64,000 bases of DNA. It comes from Apoderus coryli (taxonomy: Eukaryota; Arthropoda; Insecta; Coleoptera; Attelabidae). The DNA lies in contig OU452210.1 of assembly GCA_911728435.2 (NCBI GenBank), forward strand, positions 12,276,001-12,340,000, in the 5' to 3' direction. Every line of letters starts with the position of its first letter. The stretch's first letter is position 1. The notes under the pieces are model-generated. The model did no database searches and was not told the DNA's origin. It saw only the letters and a program-made list of their open reading frames with translations. The position numbers and the translations under genes were made by a program. Positions 12,680-25,976 of this stretch are shown piece by piece.

Positions 12680-13239
12680 AGAGATGTCGAGATAATTTAA
12701 TGTTTCTATTTAGAAAAGCTCTTTTCTTTTCTTAAAATTGACACTAAATCCTGATTCAAAAGAACAGCCAAATTGAAGTTGAAATCCTTCATTTAAAAGT
12801 AAATTTAAAAAATGTTTGCGTAAATCTCTTCTCAACTATAAATATTTTTACTTTCCCGCAACGCGCTAAAAAAGTTTGAGATAAAGACGGTATAACCATT
12901 TTGAAGTTCCTTGACACGATTAAGACCATTTCCAGATGGAAGTCTGTCTGTGTGTATGTCTGTATCCAAAAATTAGAAGTTATCTGCTTCCAATTATTAT
13001 AAACCTCACACCATAACTTCCCTGATTTTTTGCGCCCGTTTGGACGGCAATAATGAGCCCAGAAACAACGCAACTCATCAATAGCACAACACGATTCCAC
13101 TCTTGTTCTGAATGAGCTTATTCTTGGCACCATTCCAGACGTAGCTAACCTAAAGCGTTAATAAACAGACTTTATGGACATATCCGTATCTCCCGTGGCA
13201 ACACGCCACTTAACAATTTCCAATTAATTCCGATACTTC
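12680..13239. other. No gene seen
   Basis: A minus-strand frame of 114 codons (12789-13133) has no motif, no good splice borders and no homology that I recognise. Confidence 0.35.
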
Positions 13240-13480
13240 TGCCGAAACTGTCTCTAAGACGCTCATCAAGTTATGTCGCTCTTCTTATAGCGCCAGCTGC
13301 ACTACGACGCAAAAAAACTGCAAAAACTGACACCCCAGCAACAGATTGCAGCAGTGCTGGAGTCTTCAATCGTCGTAGACACTATGCCATTGGGTCGGAC
13401 TTCAGTTTCTGTCAGGGGTTGTGTGTTTGCTGATGTGCAGTGTCTTCTTCTTGAGGGTGTGCCGTCGTCTTGAATTTTTA
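13240..13480. promoter_or_regulatory. CpG-rich patch, possible promoter or 5' exon
   Basis: About eleven CpG dinucleotides fall in 240 bp, far denser than the surrounding AT-rich DNA. TCAGTTT initiator-like motifs occur on the plus strand near 13399 and on the minus strand near 13350. No TATA box and no certain first exon are visible, so a promoter role is inference. An old GC-rich repeat is the alternative. Confidence 0.2.
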
Positions 13481-16400
13481 TGAATTAAAAATGTCTAAAA
13501 TATGCAGAGCGATGAGGATAAAAATGGTGCCTTTTACTAAACTTCATGCGAGTGGTGTTGTAATTTCAATCTGATGTCCGTTTATGTGGAGTGTTTTATG
13601 GATAAACTGTTTCTCTACTGATCGTTTTTATTTAATGTTATCAAATATTCAAAAAGTAAAAGATATACATACCCATATCGTAGTATATGTATAAAAGTGG
13701 GACTAATTTAAAATTCAGCATCATTGTGTCGGATATTGTTGACTGTCTTTATTGTTAGAAATGTAGAATTCTAAATATTGTAAATTTTACTACATATGGA
13801 ATAAAAGTGAATGAATCCCTTAGAATCGAAAAGGAATTTCCAAAATTGCTTTTGAGTCCCTATATTTTTGTAAGCGGGTGTCGCATATTGTTAGGGGAAT
13901 TGTATGGATATATCATTCGTATCTGACGCTTATATTATAACATTCGCTGAACATTTCTTTAAGACTCCAATTTCATAAACGCGTTTGTCTGTGAACATAT
14001 CGTCAGTTCGTTGGTCTTTTTATTACTGTTTCAACAGATTTTTCCTATGAGTTTTGACGACTGTATTATTGTATTTATTAATTGAGATTGTAAAATTGTT
14101 ATGGAAATTGTATTAATTTAATAATCTTGTTTATGCCTAGTTTAGAAATAATGGATGGTATTTGTTGTATGCATTAGTAGATACTGATACATTTAAAGCG
14201 GAGAACACAAAAAATAAAATATATTACAGCCAGGAAAAGAATGGCAAGCTATATTTCATTTTGATTCCTGAGTGTTAGAGCAAAATTATTTGAAATTAGA
14301 GCTAAAATTTTTAAAACTTTCGCAGCAAAAATAAATTAACGTGAAATAATACTGACAAGAATGGATAATTCTTTTTTGTACTTTTTTATTTAGCTTCGTT
14401 ACTAAAAGTTCCGCTAAAAAGCCGACGGGATGACAAGCAAACGGACATAAATTCGACGCAGGAATTATCCTATATAGTTAGTTATTCTATGGTTTATAGT
14501 ATGGCTGCAGAAATCTCTATGTACAAGGTGATTCAAATCAACTATATGCCTTATGAAAACGTTAGAATTTGTAGAACTAGTTTACTGACAAATAATAATA
14601 CATTGAATTGGCATTTTATCATCAATATTACAGTATAAGTGAAATCATCAAATTTGCTCTATTGAAGAAAATAGTTTAACTTAAATCGCTGAGGGCTATG
14701 CAATGACACACTCCCTTAACTCATTGCATTGCCTCTAATTTAGAATTACTGCTAACTCGGTTAAAAAACTGCTTGAAAAATAGCTTGTCATGTCGGAGTC
14801 AAAGTATACCCGCAAAAATCAAACACATTGCAAAGTTCTAACGTCCACTCCAACATCCATACTAAACCTTTCACCAAGGATGGATGCGTTACATTTTCTC
14901 TCACTACATATTTGTTTTTGTTAAAGTTTAAATTTTTCTAGCAAAAAGTAATTTTTCATCTCATTCAAAGCGCAGAGAAACTCTAACGGAGCGCATAGGC
15001 ATTTTGTAGAATGAGGTGCATTTTGTAATTAGAGGAACAGTCTTTAAACGCGAGTGGTGAATATATTTTTTATACATCATGTCTATTTTGTAAACATTTA
15101 TTTACTTTGCTTACACCAATAATTGGAAACCACACTATTTGAAAATTCTTCGATATAACTTCGACTGAAAAAACTACAAGGCTTATGTTAATGCCACAAG
15201 TTTGTAATATTAACAACTCCCATTGTTGACTCACTTTTTAATGTGACAATTCTGTTTGTTATATTTACGGACTTTATTGATTCAGTGCATTTTAAAATAT
15301 TCATCCCTTTATCTTAACATTTGTTTATTGAAACTAATATACAACACATTAGGAAAGCTTTGCTGTGATTTTTATATTATGGAGAAAACGGGGATGATAC
15401 ACAATTTACATATTTACAACACACTGTATAGACATCAAATACATTTTTCTTTCGATATTTTCTGTGGTTGAAATAAAAGCATAGAGTGTAAAGCATTACA
15501 GTCCAACACATGTCCAACAAATCAATATGTCCATTTCACAAAACGTGTGCACTTAAGCTTTTGGCCTGTCGGGGGACAGTGCCTTTGTTTTATTCGCAAT
15601 ACATATATCATTTGTGGGGATATAAGGGAGTCGAAAGTGAAAATGGTCATTTTCTGAACAAAATATTAGTTGCTAGCATGAGATACAAAAAAAGGCTCAT
15701 ATTATACGGGGTTATCAGTTTTTAATATTGCTAATTTATCAGGGGGTTAAATGTTTATATGAAAGATTTTATTTATTTATTCATTTAAAATTATTGAATC
15801 AAGATCAGATATTGATCAATACCTACGATATTTCTTTTCAAGTGGAATTCATATGAAAGAAAACTGGAGAATTTATGTAATTTGTGTAACGAGGATACTT
15901 ATAGAGACATATCATGAAAGCAGTAATCTGACTGAGCGAAATACAAACTTAATGCTTTCATAATTTTAGGTAAGACCATCCAAGTGAATCAAGAGCCACC
16001 TCTGCTTTAAGGAGGACGAAAACTATTCCTAAGGTCAGCTATCGTTAGTAAGTCAAAAGGAAGGCTCATTAAATAGACTATATAGGGCTATAGTGATAGT
16101 AGAACAAGAATTATTATCTATAAATTAATTAATGATTAAGTTTGTATTTTCGTAATGTGTTCTACAATTTTTTTGTAGCTTTCGTCGTTACGCTTTCAAT
16201 CTACGTTTGTTCTGTGATGTTTAGAGACACAAAACTCTCCTTTTTCTACATCGTTTATCATTAAGAAAACACAGGATGCAATTTTATTGTAACCCCCAAT
16301 CGTTTTATATCTGTGAAACATCGAATACTGTTCAATTGAATACAGTTTGATTGAGAGGGAAGCAGAAAAAATAAAGGAAAAGTTGAGAAACATAAACCAG

Positions 16401-18103
16401 GTGGCGTAGATTTGACTTCGGTTGTAAAACAGAAAGTAATTGATTATTCATCAATTTGGGGAAAAGAGGGTTCTCCTTTTTACATCTTCTTCGACGAGAT
16501 AAATTAAGAATTTAATGGTTCATTGTGTCTTGTCGATTTTTGTAGAATGATGTTAAATTGTATAAATTAAAAATTGGCTGTCGATAAGTAATGTTAATAA
16601 TGAGCAACGAATATGATTAATTGAATAAGCTGCATCAGAATTTTTTTTTCAAGATGTGACTAGAGCTGTTTTGGTTTTTCTTTTAAGCTTTCCTACATGG
16701 GGTGGATATATATAACGCAAACAAAAGGAATTCTTGCCATAGTCCAGGCCACTACACAAGTTCAAAAGGTCATTTATTTAAATCAGCAATTATCAGGAAA
16801 CTAAAGTAGTAGTTTAGGTGGATTAAAATAGTTTATAATAAGAAAAAATGCAGAAATTGACACTATTATACTTCGATTGCTCTCTGTGTAACGTACTAAG
16901 GTAGAAACCTCCAGATTGGTACGGAAACTCAACAACATATCTCTAAAGTAGAACAATGTTAGAAGAATTAGAAGTCGAATTTACTTGAAGGAAACATCGA
17001 AAAGGAAATCAGTCTTGAACAATGGTTGAAAAAAGTAAAACGATTTTAGAAGAATTAGGAATCGAATTTAGTTCTTCGAAAACATGAGAAGAAGATCATG
17101 GAAGAAATGCGACTACAATCAAAGGAATTTAAAATTTTCTTGCTACAGGAAAATTAGGAACTAAATAAAGATTTTTAAATTTGCATTTGGCCACCTTATA
17201 ATAAAATCTATTTTAAATGTTCTAATTTTAGAAATACTAATCTCTAAAGTTACGTCGTTTGAATACATAAATTAGACTAATTACTCTGTCTTAAAAAATC
17301 TTGCGAAAAAATCTCTGCGAAAAGAATTAGGGACAATAAATAAAATTCAGTAACCGAAATAAACCCATTTGCGGGAAATACCTTACTTTTATTCAAATAC
17401 ACATACATTTACTTAAACCCATAGCCTCCTTATTTCCAATCAGTAAATCAAGATAAAGTCGTTTCTGCTTTAAAAACACAGTAGCACAAGGAGAACATCC
17501 CTGGGGCGCAGACTATCTGAAAAATGCCGAGGGTAACTCTAACCCTACAGACATCGTATAAAATATTCAGAACTTTGTAACGGATGAATATTTATGTATG
17601 TATATTACTAAAGGTATATATGGGGCAAAATATGCTATGTTTTTTGATACAATAGCTATCTATATACATCTGTTGTTTGAAGCTGAGAAAAAATAACACC
17701 CACATATGTGGAAAAATAATCTAGACTTTTTTCTCCTTAAATATTGTCGCACGTCGCTCAATAACAAGAAAAGTCTCCAATATTGACGTCTGGATATTTT
17801 ATCAAAATTAAGTGGTCAGAAATGTTTTTTTTAGTCAAATTAATCCAAATTTTGCTGCAATCGCTATTATACACGGATCGGCCAAAGTAGACCATGCAAC
17901 TACTGCATTCAAACACCGTGTTTAAGGGTGTGTAAGATAACAACTTATAATGCCAAACAGTTTGAAATCTCAGCTTCAACAAATATCAGTGCAAATTCTA
18001 CGGCAATGGCTGCCAACGAACTGAGGTTTTGTTTATGAAGTTGTGATAAGTAGATGTAACAGCAGGGTCTGCGAAATTACTTACCTACTTTTAAACAGAT
18101 CCC
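13481..18103. other. Long AT-rich stretch without a supported gene
   Basis: No exon, RNA gene or complete element is supported. The only internal structure I can point to is the imperfect direct repeat at 16959-17070. Confidence 0.4.
16959..17070. repeat. Imperfect direct repeat
   Basis: A 25-nt sequence at 16959-16983 recurs at 17046-17070 with two mismatches, about 87 nt later. Similar AGAAGAAGA runs flank it, so this may be a decayed purine-rich tandem array. Confidence 0.5.
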
Positions 18104-18212
18104 CTGTAAGCCTCGACGAATTCACACACACGATGAGGACCGTCAAAGTGCTCTATTCTATACGAAGCAGCGCTTGGGGGCTCATGAAGCGGACCATCCG
18201 CTGGTGGCCCAT
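18104..18212 (-). repeat. Unnamed dispersed repeat, copy 2
   Basis: Reverse-oriented relative of 5117-5222, sharing the GCGGATGG, TTCATGAG, CCCC and ATCGTGTGTGTGA blocks in the same order. Divergence shows both copies are old. Confidence 0.45.
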
Positions 18213-19406
18213 GTAAAGTTTAGAACGAATGTTTATACCTACGTGACAACATAAGCCTGTGAAGGCTAAAGTACGCTATTACTGACGTGTGCAAGCGAAG
18301 AGTGATAAATATGTATACAGGACATAGCGCCAAGCTTTCTAAATAGAAAGCACAGATCCCGTTGGAATAGATCTAGGTATCACACAGCTGATTATACTGT
18401 AGTGGTTTTAGTGGGTTATTTCTGGGACATCTTCGGTAGGTCGGATCCCACGTTTGTCATCAGCCCTATACCCGAAATATCTAATAATTATTTTAATATC
18501 TGAAGTTTAAACGGTTCATTATAGCATGAATATTTTTTTTATTGTTATTAACTTGATTCGTACTACTTCTAAAGATTTGCGTTGTATTTAAAATACATTA
18601 TCATAATTAGCAATTTGTTTCAAATTCATATTTGGTGGACACTAATAGTACTTTTCTTATTTATTGATACTGGATTTCGATAAAATTAATTCTTTTAGTA
18701 ACTTGAAAGTATCAAATGAAAGGATGAATGAACATTGCCGACGTTATTTTTAAGTCAATGACCAAACTCCGTGAGTATTGAAAAATTAAAAAAACAAATA
18801 AAGCGACCTGCAACTTGTTCTTTTCCCGTTAATTTTTAAAAAGTTGTTTCAAATTCTGTAGCAACAATCAATATCATCCTCGTAAAGAGGCTTTTCGTTA
18901 CCAGATGGCACACAGTTCTGAATTCGATATTGATTTTAACATATAATATATATAAGTTTATTCTAAATAATATTATCTTGCTTTGTAATACGAGATATGT
19001 ATTGCGAAATCCAGACCAAATTATTTTTTCTTTAGACCTTGAGTCTACTGCAGTCTCAGGGCCTACACATTTAAAATGCAACTGATCTAGATTTTTGTTT
19101 TCAATTTTTTTACCGATCACCATGTCCCATTTATTTTCGTTCTTCCACCTATGACGTAAATGTTTTTAATAAATGCAAAAATAATGTTTAAAAGATTTGG
19201 TTTATTTACAGACTTACGTATTCGGTACACTTAATTTATTTATAATTACATTAATTTACTAAAAACTAAACTAAATAATTAATAGAAATAAATAATTAAT
19301 GGTATTAATTACAGTAACAAGAATAAATACACTAATATTTAATATAACAAGAAACATTATGCACTCATTTAAAATAATTTATATTATATGTATCAACAAA
19401 AATGCT
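18213..19406. other. Intergenic; no gene seen
   Basis: Mostly very AT-rich. A 95-codon minus-strand frame at 18836-19123 has no recognisable feature. Confidence 0.4.
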
Positions 19407-19412
19407 TTTATT
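19407..19412 (-). terminator. Candidate poly(A) signal of the YGPP-repeat gene
   Basis: AATAAA on the minus strand, about 230 nt after the stop codon at 19643. I saw no earlier AATAAA. Confidence 0.4.
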
Positions 19413-19642
19413 ATTACCATGAACTTGGTTGTTGTTTGCTAAGAGTTTCGAGAGCTTTGCAATGCAATTCTAAAACTATCAATAACCCGCATCAATTAAA
19501 AAAAAAAAGTGGATTAAATCTATTTAAAATATAATCATAATTTTATCCAATACCCTATAAACTCAGTACTAACTTGTAATAAAAGACAAACCGGTGACAG
19601 TTTTACCAATTTAGACTTACACACATTGAGCAAATCGATAAA

Positions 19643-22600
19643 TCAATGGCTATTAAATTGTGGAGGATTCTCACTCGTGTCAGATTTTGCTAGATTTTCT
19701 TTATTTTTGTTGCTAAAATATAAGGCAATTCCATTATCGTCAATCAATTGTAAGGTACCATCCTTGTCTCCGTTTCGTGAAATATCTTTGGGCGCTGGAA
19801 CGACGTTTTCGCTTATACTTGAAGCTTCCGCGTTTTCAGCTATAGCAGTACCGTGATTATCTACAGTGATTTTAGTTAGGTTTGTGCTGATAGTGTTTTG
19901 TTCAACGCTTGGTTGCAACTGAATTATGGATGTCCCTAGATTTTGATGGTTAGATTTTGGTTTTTCAATGGCAGCTAAAATTGATTGCAACAACCCTTCA
20001 TTTAGCACTTGTCCATGTGGAACTTGATTGCTATTTTTGCCATTAGCTGATTGAATTTGAAGAGTGTAACTACCCAATGAACCTTGCAGTGGAATATTAT
20101 TTAGGTCAATGCTTTGAGATTCAATTAACTCACTATTTGGGCCAAAACTTTCTGCAATATTCTTTCCATAAGATTTACCATGGGTATCGATCTGAATGGA
20201 ATTAATTGTAGCTTCAGATTTTGTTGACGAACTGTGCACTAAGTCTGGTGGGCCGTACTGAGCCTGTGGTATTGGAGCAACTAAATCAGGTGGACCATAA
20301 GATCCATGCGGGACTTGACCTCCATTGAATTCTAATCCTCCATGTACCGAGGAAGTTTTATGACTGCAATCAACAGCACCTGATTTATATTGCGTAGACG
20401 CTGCATTAGTCCCTGTTAAGTCAATACTTACGGGTTGGTGAGAATAATCTATAGCGACATTTGATTGAGATAGTCCATAAGAACCGTCAACAACACCTAG
20501 AGGTGCATGATAACTTGTCAAAAACTGGCCTTTTGTGTCTACATTGCTGAAACCGGATGAGCCATGGGAAATACTTTGAAAAGAAGTTGGTGGATTTGGA
20601 TGAGGTAAGCTATTCAGATGAGAAAGTTCTGGTTTTGGAATATCTAAGACTGCAGGCGGTAAATATACTGGTCCAGTATTAATGTGACTTGAAGAATGTA
20701 TATTGTGGTCTCTATAGTTTTGTTTAGCAATATTTTGGAACAATCCTATTTGTACTGGTTCCTTGTAGAATATGGGCCGTTTAGGCACGTTGAAATTTAA
20801 ATTAGTTAGAGAGTTGTGAATTAGGGGTGTACCGTATTGAGTGTTTGGAGGAACACCATATAAACCGCTTGGCGGTATCAAACCGATATTAGATGTCTGA
20901 TAGTTTAAGTTATGTGAATTAAAGGATCCTATAGAATGAGAGTCTAAATTATTATACGAATGACTTGCTGTGTATGGTCCGTTAGTAGGCAATGCATTTA
21001 CTGGCGGGACACCATATGTATTTGGAACTTTATTATATCCTCCATTGGAAAATATTTCGTAGCCAACACTCTTAATAGCTTGTATATCCGAATTGTGATT
21101 ATTAATACCAATTGCAGCCAAACCAATATCAATATTATTAGCGTGAGAAGCTTGTCCATGAACTTCTTCACCAGATGATGCTATAACACCCCCGGAACCT
21201 GTTACTGTATTTAAAGGTGCACCGTAAGAATCACTTAATTGTGGGCTCGTGTTCACATGATTATGATCAAGTAATGGCAAATTACCAAGTTGTGTAATTT
21301 GCTGATTTATATCTCGAAGCGGCGGTGGAACTAAATCATGTTGTTCTTTTTGTGGAACACCATACACTGGGTTTGGTTTAGATGATAAACCTGGTATGGG
21401 TTGCCAACCGTCATATTTTATGTCTGGTGGTGTGGGAGGTGCAGGAACTCCTGGATGCGGTGGCTTAGGGTTTGACAAAGGCTGTGGTGGGCCATAGTTT
21501 GCAGATGGGTTTCCTATGATACCTACGTCATAGCTTTCAACTGGAGGTCCATACTGAGGCGCAGGTGGTGGAATGTATTGATTGAGTTTAAGCGGTGGTC
21601 CGTATTGTGCAGAATTGCTAATAAAGTTAACATTTCCACCAAATGAGTTTTGTTTTAATTTAGAATAACTAAATATGTCTTTGTATAGTGTAGATGGCGG
21701 ACCATAAGTATTGATTGGTTTTATTGGTCTGTAATGTTTTGGTGAAAAGTTTTTAAAATTTCCTAAAGGTTTTCCAGGTGGCCCATATTGAAACCGTGGT
21801 GGACCATATACTGGCTTTGGCCTTGGTGGAGAAAGCTTTGTCGGTGGTTCATATTTAATCGGCGGCGGTCCATAGGTATTTGGAAAACTGAATTTATTGT
21901 TCGGCAATATGTACGTACTTGACGGAATTGCATAATTAACTGATGTCACTTGCAAAGGTACCCCATAATTTGGCGATGGTAAAGGTGGTGGCACGTCAGG
22001 TGGCGGTGGTGGATAAACTATATTATTTGACGGACTGTTTGGAGCCCCATAAACTGGGAGTGGTAAATGAATATTGTTCTGGATTGGTGGTAAATAACTA
22101 TTTGATACTACAGATGGAGGTCCATAAGTACCACCAATGTTTAGAGACGCTTCTCTTCTGTTCGTTTTTTCTTCTGAACTGTCAGCTGTTAAATCTGTTT
22201 CTTTCTGAATTGAGTTGCCTGTTCCATCCAAAGTACTCTTGTTAGATTCTTCCACGGTTTTTAATTGACCATTGTTTACAACAGCAGCAACTTGTTGCAA
22301 TATTAAACATGATGAGAGTATTGCAACAAATATCTGAAAGAAAAAAAAATATAAACCATGGTTAATAAACAAATAATCCTATATTAAGTAAAATATAATT
22401 GTGGTACACGCATTAACAAAGGACATATATATCACGAGTATCAACAAAAATTATTCAATAATTATTATACCATGGTGCAAGTTTTTAGATTCGATATTAA
22501 CAATTTTTTAATAAAACTAAATTACAGGGGCATTTTGAAGAATGAAGATATTAAACTTTACTATAACTTTAAGTAATGTATTCCAAAATAAAGAATATAT

Positions 22601-25600
22601 AAAATGAAGATGTTGTTTCTGCAATTTTTCGTAAATCACATCGATATCATTCGCCTTTTGTTTACAAGAGTGCCGTATCTTTGAAGTTAACACTACGCAT
22701 TTAAAAGCTGAAATTTGCGCAATTTTATAATCTGTAAAAAAGTATATTAAAGTAAGCAAATTAGCTATTTATTTATTATAAAACAAAAGTGTCAAATACG
22801 GCAGCAAAGTAAATTTATTAATAAAATGTTTTATAACAAACACAAGATTGCGCTTAATATTTTCTGTTTGCATTAATTTAATAAAGTGATTAAAGTAAAA
22901 GAAAATACTAATCTTATTTTAGCAAGCAAGTTCGAAATATTGGAATAGGTAATTTTTAACTTAATTAAACTAATAATATTCCAGTTACGGCCTGGTACCT
23001 TCTAGGTTTCTTAACTGAAAAATTGTTTATAAAATAAATTATAAAATCAGAAACAGTTTGGGCACAGATTTTTAATAAAAGTTATAAGCAAGTGTGTTAA
23101 TGGACCTCAGTGATTTAGTAATATAAAAGTTCAGTTCAGAAGTATAAAAAAAATAACAAACATGTTCCGGAATTGAAGATTCGATGTCTATTTTAGATTG
23201 TAGAAAGTAATTAAATCATGTCACTGTGATTTAGTTTTTTTTTAGAAATTATGGGATTTTAAATAATGAAGTCAGGCATTTTAAAATAATATAATATGTT
23301 AAGCAGATCACACATTACAGGAATTCTTAATCAGTACTAAAATTTCAAAAAAAAAAAATAACCATATTATCATAAATTACTTAATTAAATTTTTGAGATT
23401 TATTTTAAACTTGGAATCAATTTTGACGTGACAATTATGGATGTTTACTTCATAAAAAAGAGCGGGCTCTTATTATATTTTCATTTAATCCTCATATTTA
23501 TTTCTTCACAACTATTCTGTGATCTTATAATTTTTATTTTGAGACTTCAATCAATTTCGACTCGATAGAGAAAAATACAGTGAAATTCTCACTTAAAGCT
23601 CATGAGTTACAAAATAACCAATATGTCACTTAAACATCTATACAAAATATTTATAAGTAAAAGGCACAGTAAATAAAACTAAACATCAACAACAAAGACC
23701 ACATCAATTCATTCATAAGTAGGAAAGTCAGTTCACGCTCACGAATATGAACTTGACTTTCATATTTATCTCTAATTCGCACATCTGAAAATAATAATTG
23801 CTTTCGATTTTTACATTATGATGCAAAGTATAATTATATACACAGTTTTTGAACTATGAGAATATTAAATTTCTCAACAAATTTAGCCTAGAATTTTAAA
23901 TAATAAAGGTTATGATCGACACAATCTTATATGTATATCTAACAAGAAGGCTAAAGTGTTTTCTAATCTCTTCTTGCTAACAATGAAAATAAATTAACTT
24001 AAGAACTAAAAGTGGAACGAACATCACACCAGAAACATCGGTATCATTATTTTGCATTAATTTTGTATCAAAACCTTTTAAAAAAGAATCAATGTATGCA
24101 TCAGGATTTTATTTTGTGCAAAAGCAAGCATGGAATAAACAAATATTTATGTTGAATTGTTTATATTTATCACCAAACAATGAGTACATCTTACCAGGAA
24201 AGTTTTCAAGTATTAAAATTAATATTTAACAATATTATAACACAAACGGTATTGGCTTCGTGAGGACATATCAAGTTTAGTTAATATAATAGACCTTAAA
24301 ACAGGACTGCAATTGAATTATTAAATAAGACTTTTCCATCAACAAGTTTAGTGTGACTAATTTTCCTATTACAATACAGGTCTTGAGTTAATTGGAACAA
24401 CAGAATGCTTCAAATCGTTTTTTTACTATTGGTCTTAATAATTTGTTTTTTTTTTCAGTTTACTTTTCTTGGGGTGTTCGGTTCTTATATAAAATTTCAT
24501 TACAAAACTTTTTTTTATATTATTTATTTTTATTTGGATATTTTAAATGTTGTATTTGTAACTATAACGAAAATTGTTTGTTATTTTTGATATTGACGTA
24601 TTGGAATTTGTGTTAGGTACCTAATACTCAAAAAAATATAAAAATATATATATATCATATATAAAAAATTATCTTAAATAATTTGTATGTGTATGTAATT
24701 TAAGAAAAATGTGTTCAACCTGAAGGAGTTACTAATTAGTGACGAAACGTCGTTTTTATTTTATTTAATTTATTTGGCGAAAATAAAGATGGATGTTGTC
24801 TTTATTTAGAAAAGTTTTGTAAAGAAATTTTATATAAGAACCGAACACCCCAAGAAAAGTAAACTGAATATAAATAGAATTACGGTTCAAGAATAATAAA
24901 AAAATAAATATGTTAATAAGTTGTGTAGAATTTAACTTTCAATTTGAAAACTCTAATTTTGTGTAATTTCTAATAATAGAAATTTTTAACTAGTATTCAA
25001 AATACAGGTGAGAAAATGGTCATGCAATTCATCAACAAATGATTTGTGTCCAATTATAATTTTGGGTGTAAAGAAAAAATGGAGCCATTAAAGTTATTCG
25101 AAATTTAATATTGAAAATTTTATTTATTAACTTTCGTGAAAATCTAATTAACTCTCAAATATTGAGTTGACTTAAAACGGTAAAACTAAAAAGTGTATCT
25201 TTGCCTTAAATTTGCCCTTGGGAACAACACTATGAGGTATGCTGTAAGAAAGTTTGAACTATTCTTGTCAAACAAAATCTGGACAGAAACTTTAGAACCA
25301 ATAGCATAAATTAAAACAATGCAACATCTTCTGACTGCATGTTGTAAAAAAAAGATTAAAGACCAATTATAATAATTTTGACAAAAAATAATCTTACTAC
25401 CCTTAAATCTTTACAAAAATTGTTTTTTGTAAAAATTCAACCTTTAGTTCTACCCCGCATAGCACTAAATCCATTTTGTCCACCAATTCAATAACAAGTC
25501 AGTTGAATGAAATGTTATTATTTGTTATAAAAGATTAGAATTTAATTCACGTTAAATTTAGCCAACATTTTCTTTGCACAATCTTTTTTGTTGTTTATTG

Positions 25601-25852
25601 AGTTTGAGTTTTTTATTTGATTATATCCTTCCTATTTTTATGCGTACGCGACTTATTCTACAAAATTCGCTAAGAAATTTAAGGTAAAATGAACGTTTAA
25701 TAAGCACAGACAATTTTTAAATAATTTTGATTCTAAAATTCATGTGTCTAAAGACGTTTTGAATTCACCACTTTTAAAATAATGTATCCATAAAGCGATT
25801 TAAAAATTATTTAACATAATTCAGTAATTCATAATACCTTTTGTGAAGTCAT
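19643..25852 (-). CDS. Secreted Pro/Tyr-rich protein with YGPP repeats
   Basis: Two exons: 25838-25852 (ATG plus four codons, MTSQK, followed by GGTATTATG donor) and 19643-22333 (acceptor TTTCTTTCAG at 22334-22343). They join in phase 0 to a 901-residue protein. The join creates a clean signal peptide (MTSQKIFVAILSSCLILQQV); reading through the intron instead would put MFINHGLYFFFFQ in front, so I prefer the spliced form. About ten YGPP, four YGVP, two YGAP, one YGTP and two YLPP motifs are spread through the first 720 residues. The last 180 residues lack repeats and are polar, with NEGLLQSILAAIE and LQLIDDNGIALYF stretches that may be a conserved C-terminal unit. Such repeats are typical of insect extracellular matrix, cuticle or eggshell proteins, but I cannot name an ortholog. 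The 3.5-kb intron hosts an inverted-repeat element. Confidence 0.8.
24455..24867 (+). mobile_element. Inverted-repeat element carrying a hammerhead-like core
   Basis: A 58-nt terminal inverted repeat, 24455-24512 against 24810-24867, matches at all but one position. The 297-nt interior has no protein. The right half contains a hammerhead-like ribozyme core. No clear target duplication is visible. Short inverted-repeat elements with hammerheads recall non-autonomous relatives of Penelope-like retroelements, whose long terminal segments carry such ribozymes; a MITE that captured the motif is the alternative. Confidence 0.7.
24717..24765 (+). ncRNA. Hammerhead-ribozyme-like motif
   Basis: Core parts in type I order: box CTGAAGGA (24720-24727), a self-complementary stem II at 24728-24743 (GTTAC paired with GTGAC, with UA/UA extension), GAA at 24744-24746, a zero-loop stem III ACGT (24747-24750), and C at 24751 as the expected cleavage nucleotide. 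AAC (24717-24719) can pair with GTT (24752-24754) as the base of stem I. Deviations from the canonical CUGANGA: position 9 looks like G and there is one extra nucleotide before stem II. It is antisense to the host gene, so it would not act in that transcript. Confidence 0.5.
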
Positions 25853-25939
25853 GGTTTTAATCCAAAAAAAAATCACAAATTTCACTAAAACTTAACTACA
25901 CCAGACACACCATGTGAGATGTTTATCGTTTTTTTCAAA

Positions 25940-25976
25940 AATATCTCGAATCTTCTGTCTGAACAACAATATATAG
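25940..25976 (-). promoter_or_regulatory. TATA box and probable start region of the YGPP-repeat gene
   Basis: CTATATAT on the minus strand (25969-25976) lies about 120 nt upstream of the start codon. Transcription would be expected to begin near 25946. The resulting leader would hold a five-codon upstream frame (25913 down to 25896, ATG to TAG), which could lower translation. Confidence 0.45.

Larger units (their letters stand above)
22334..25837 (-). other. Intron of the YGPP-repeat gene
   Basis: 3504 nt between a GT donor (25836-25837) and an AG acceptor behind a pyrimidine run. Apart from the inverted-repeat element at 24455-24867 I see no other gene or element in it. Confidence 0.75.

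Noticed and set aside
12789..13133. 114-codon minus-strand open frame
   Set aside because: No recognisable motif and no supporting splice sites.
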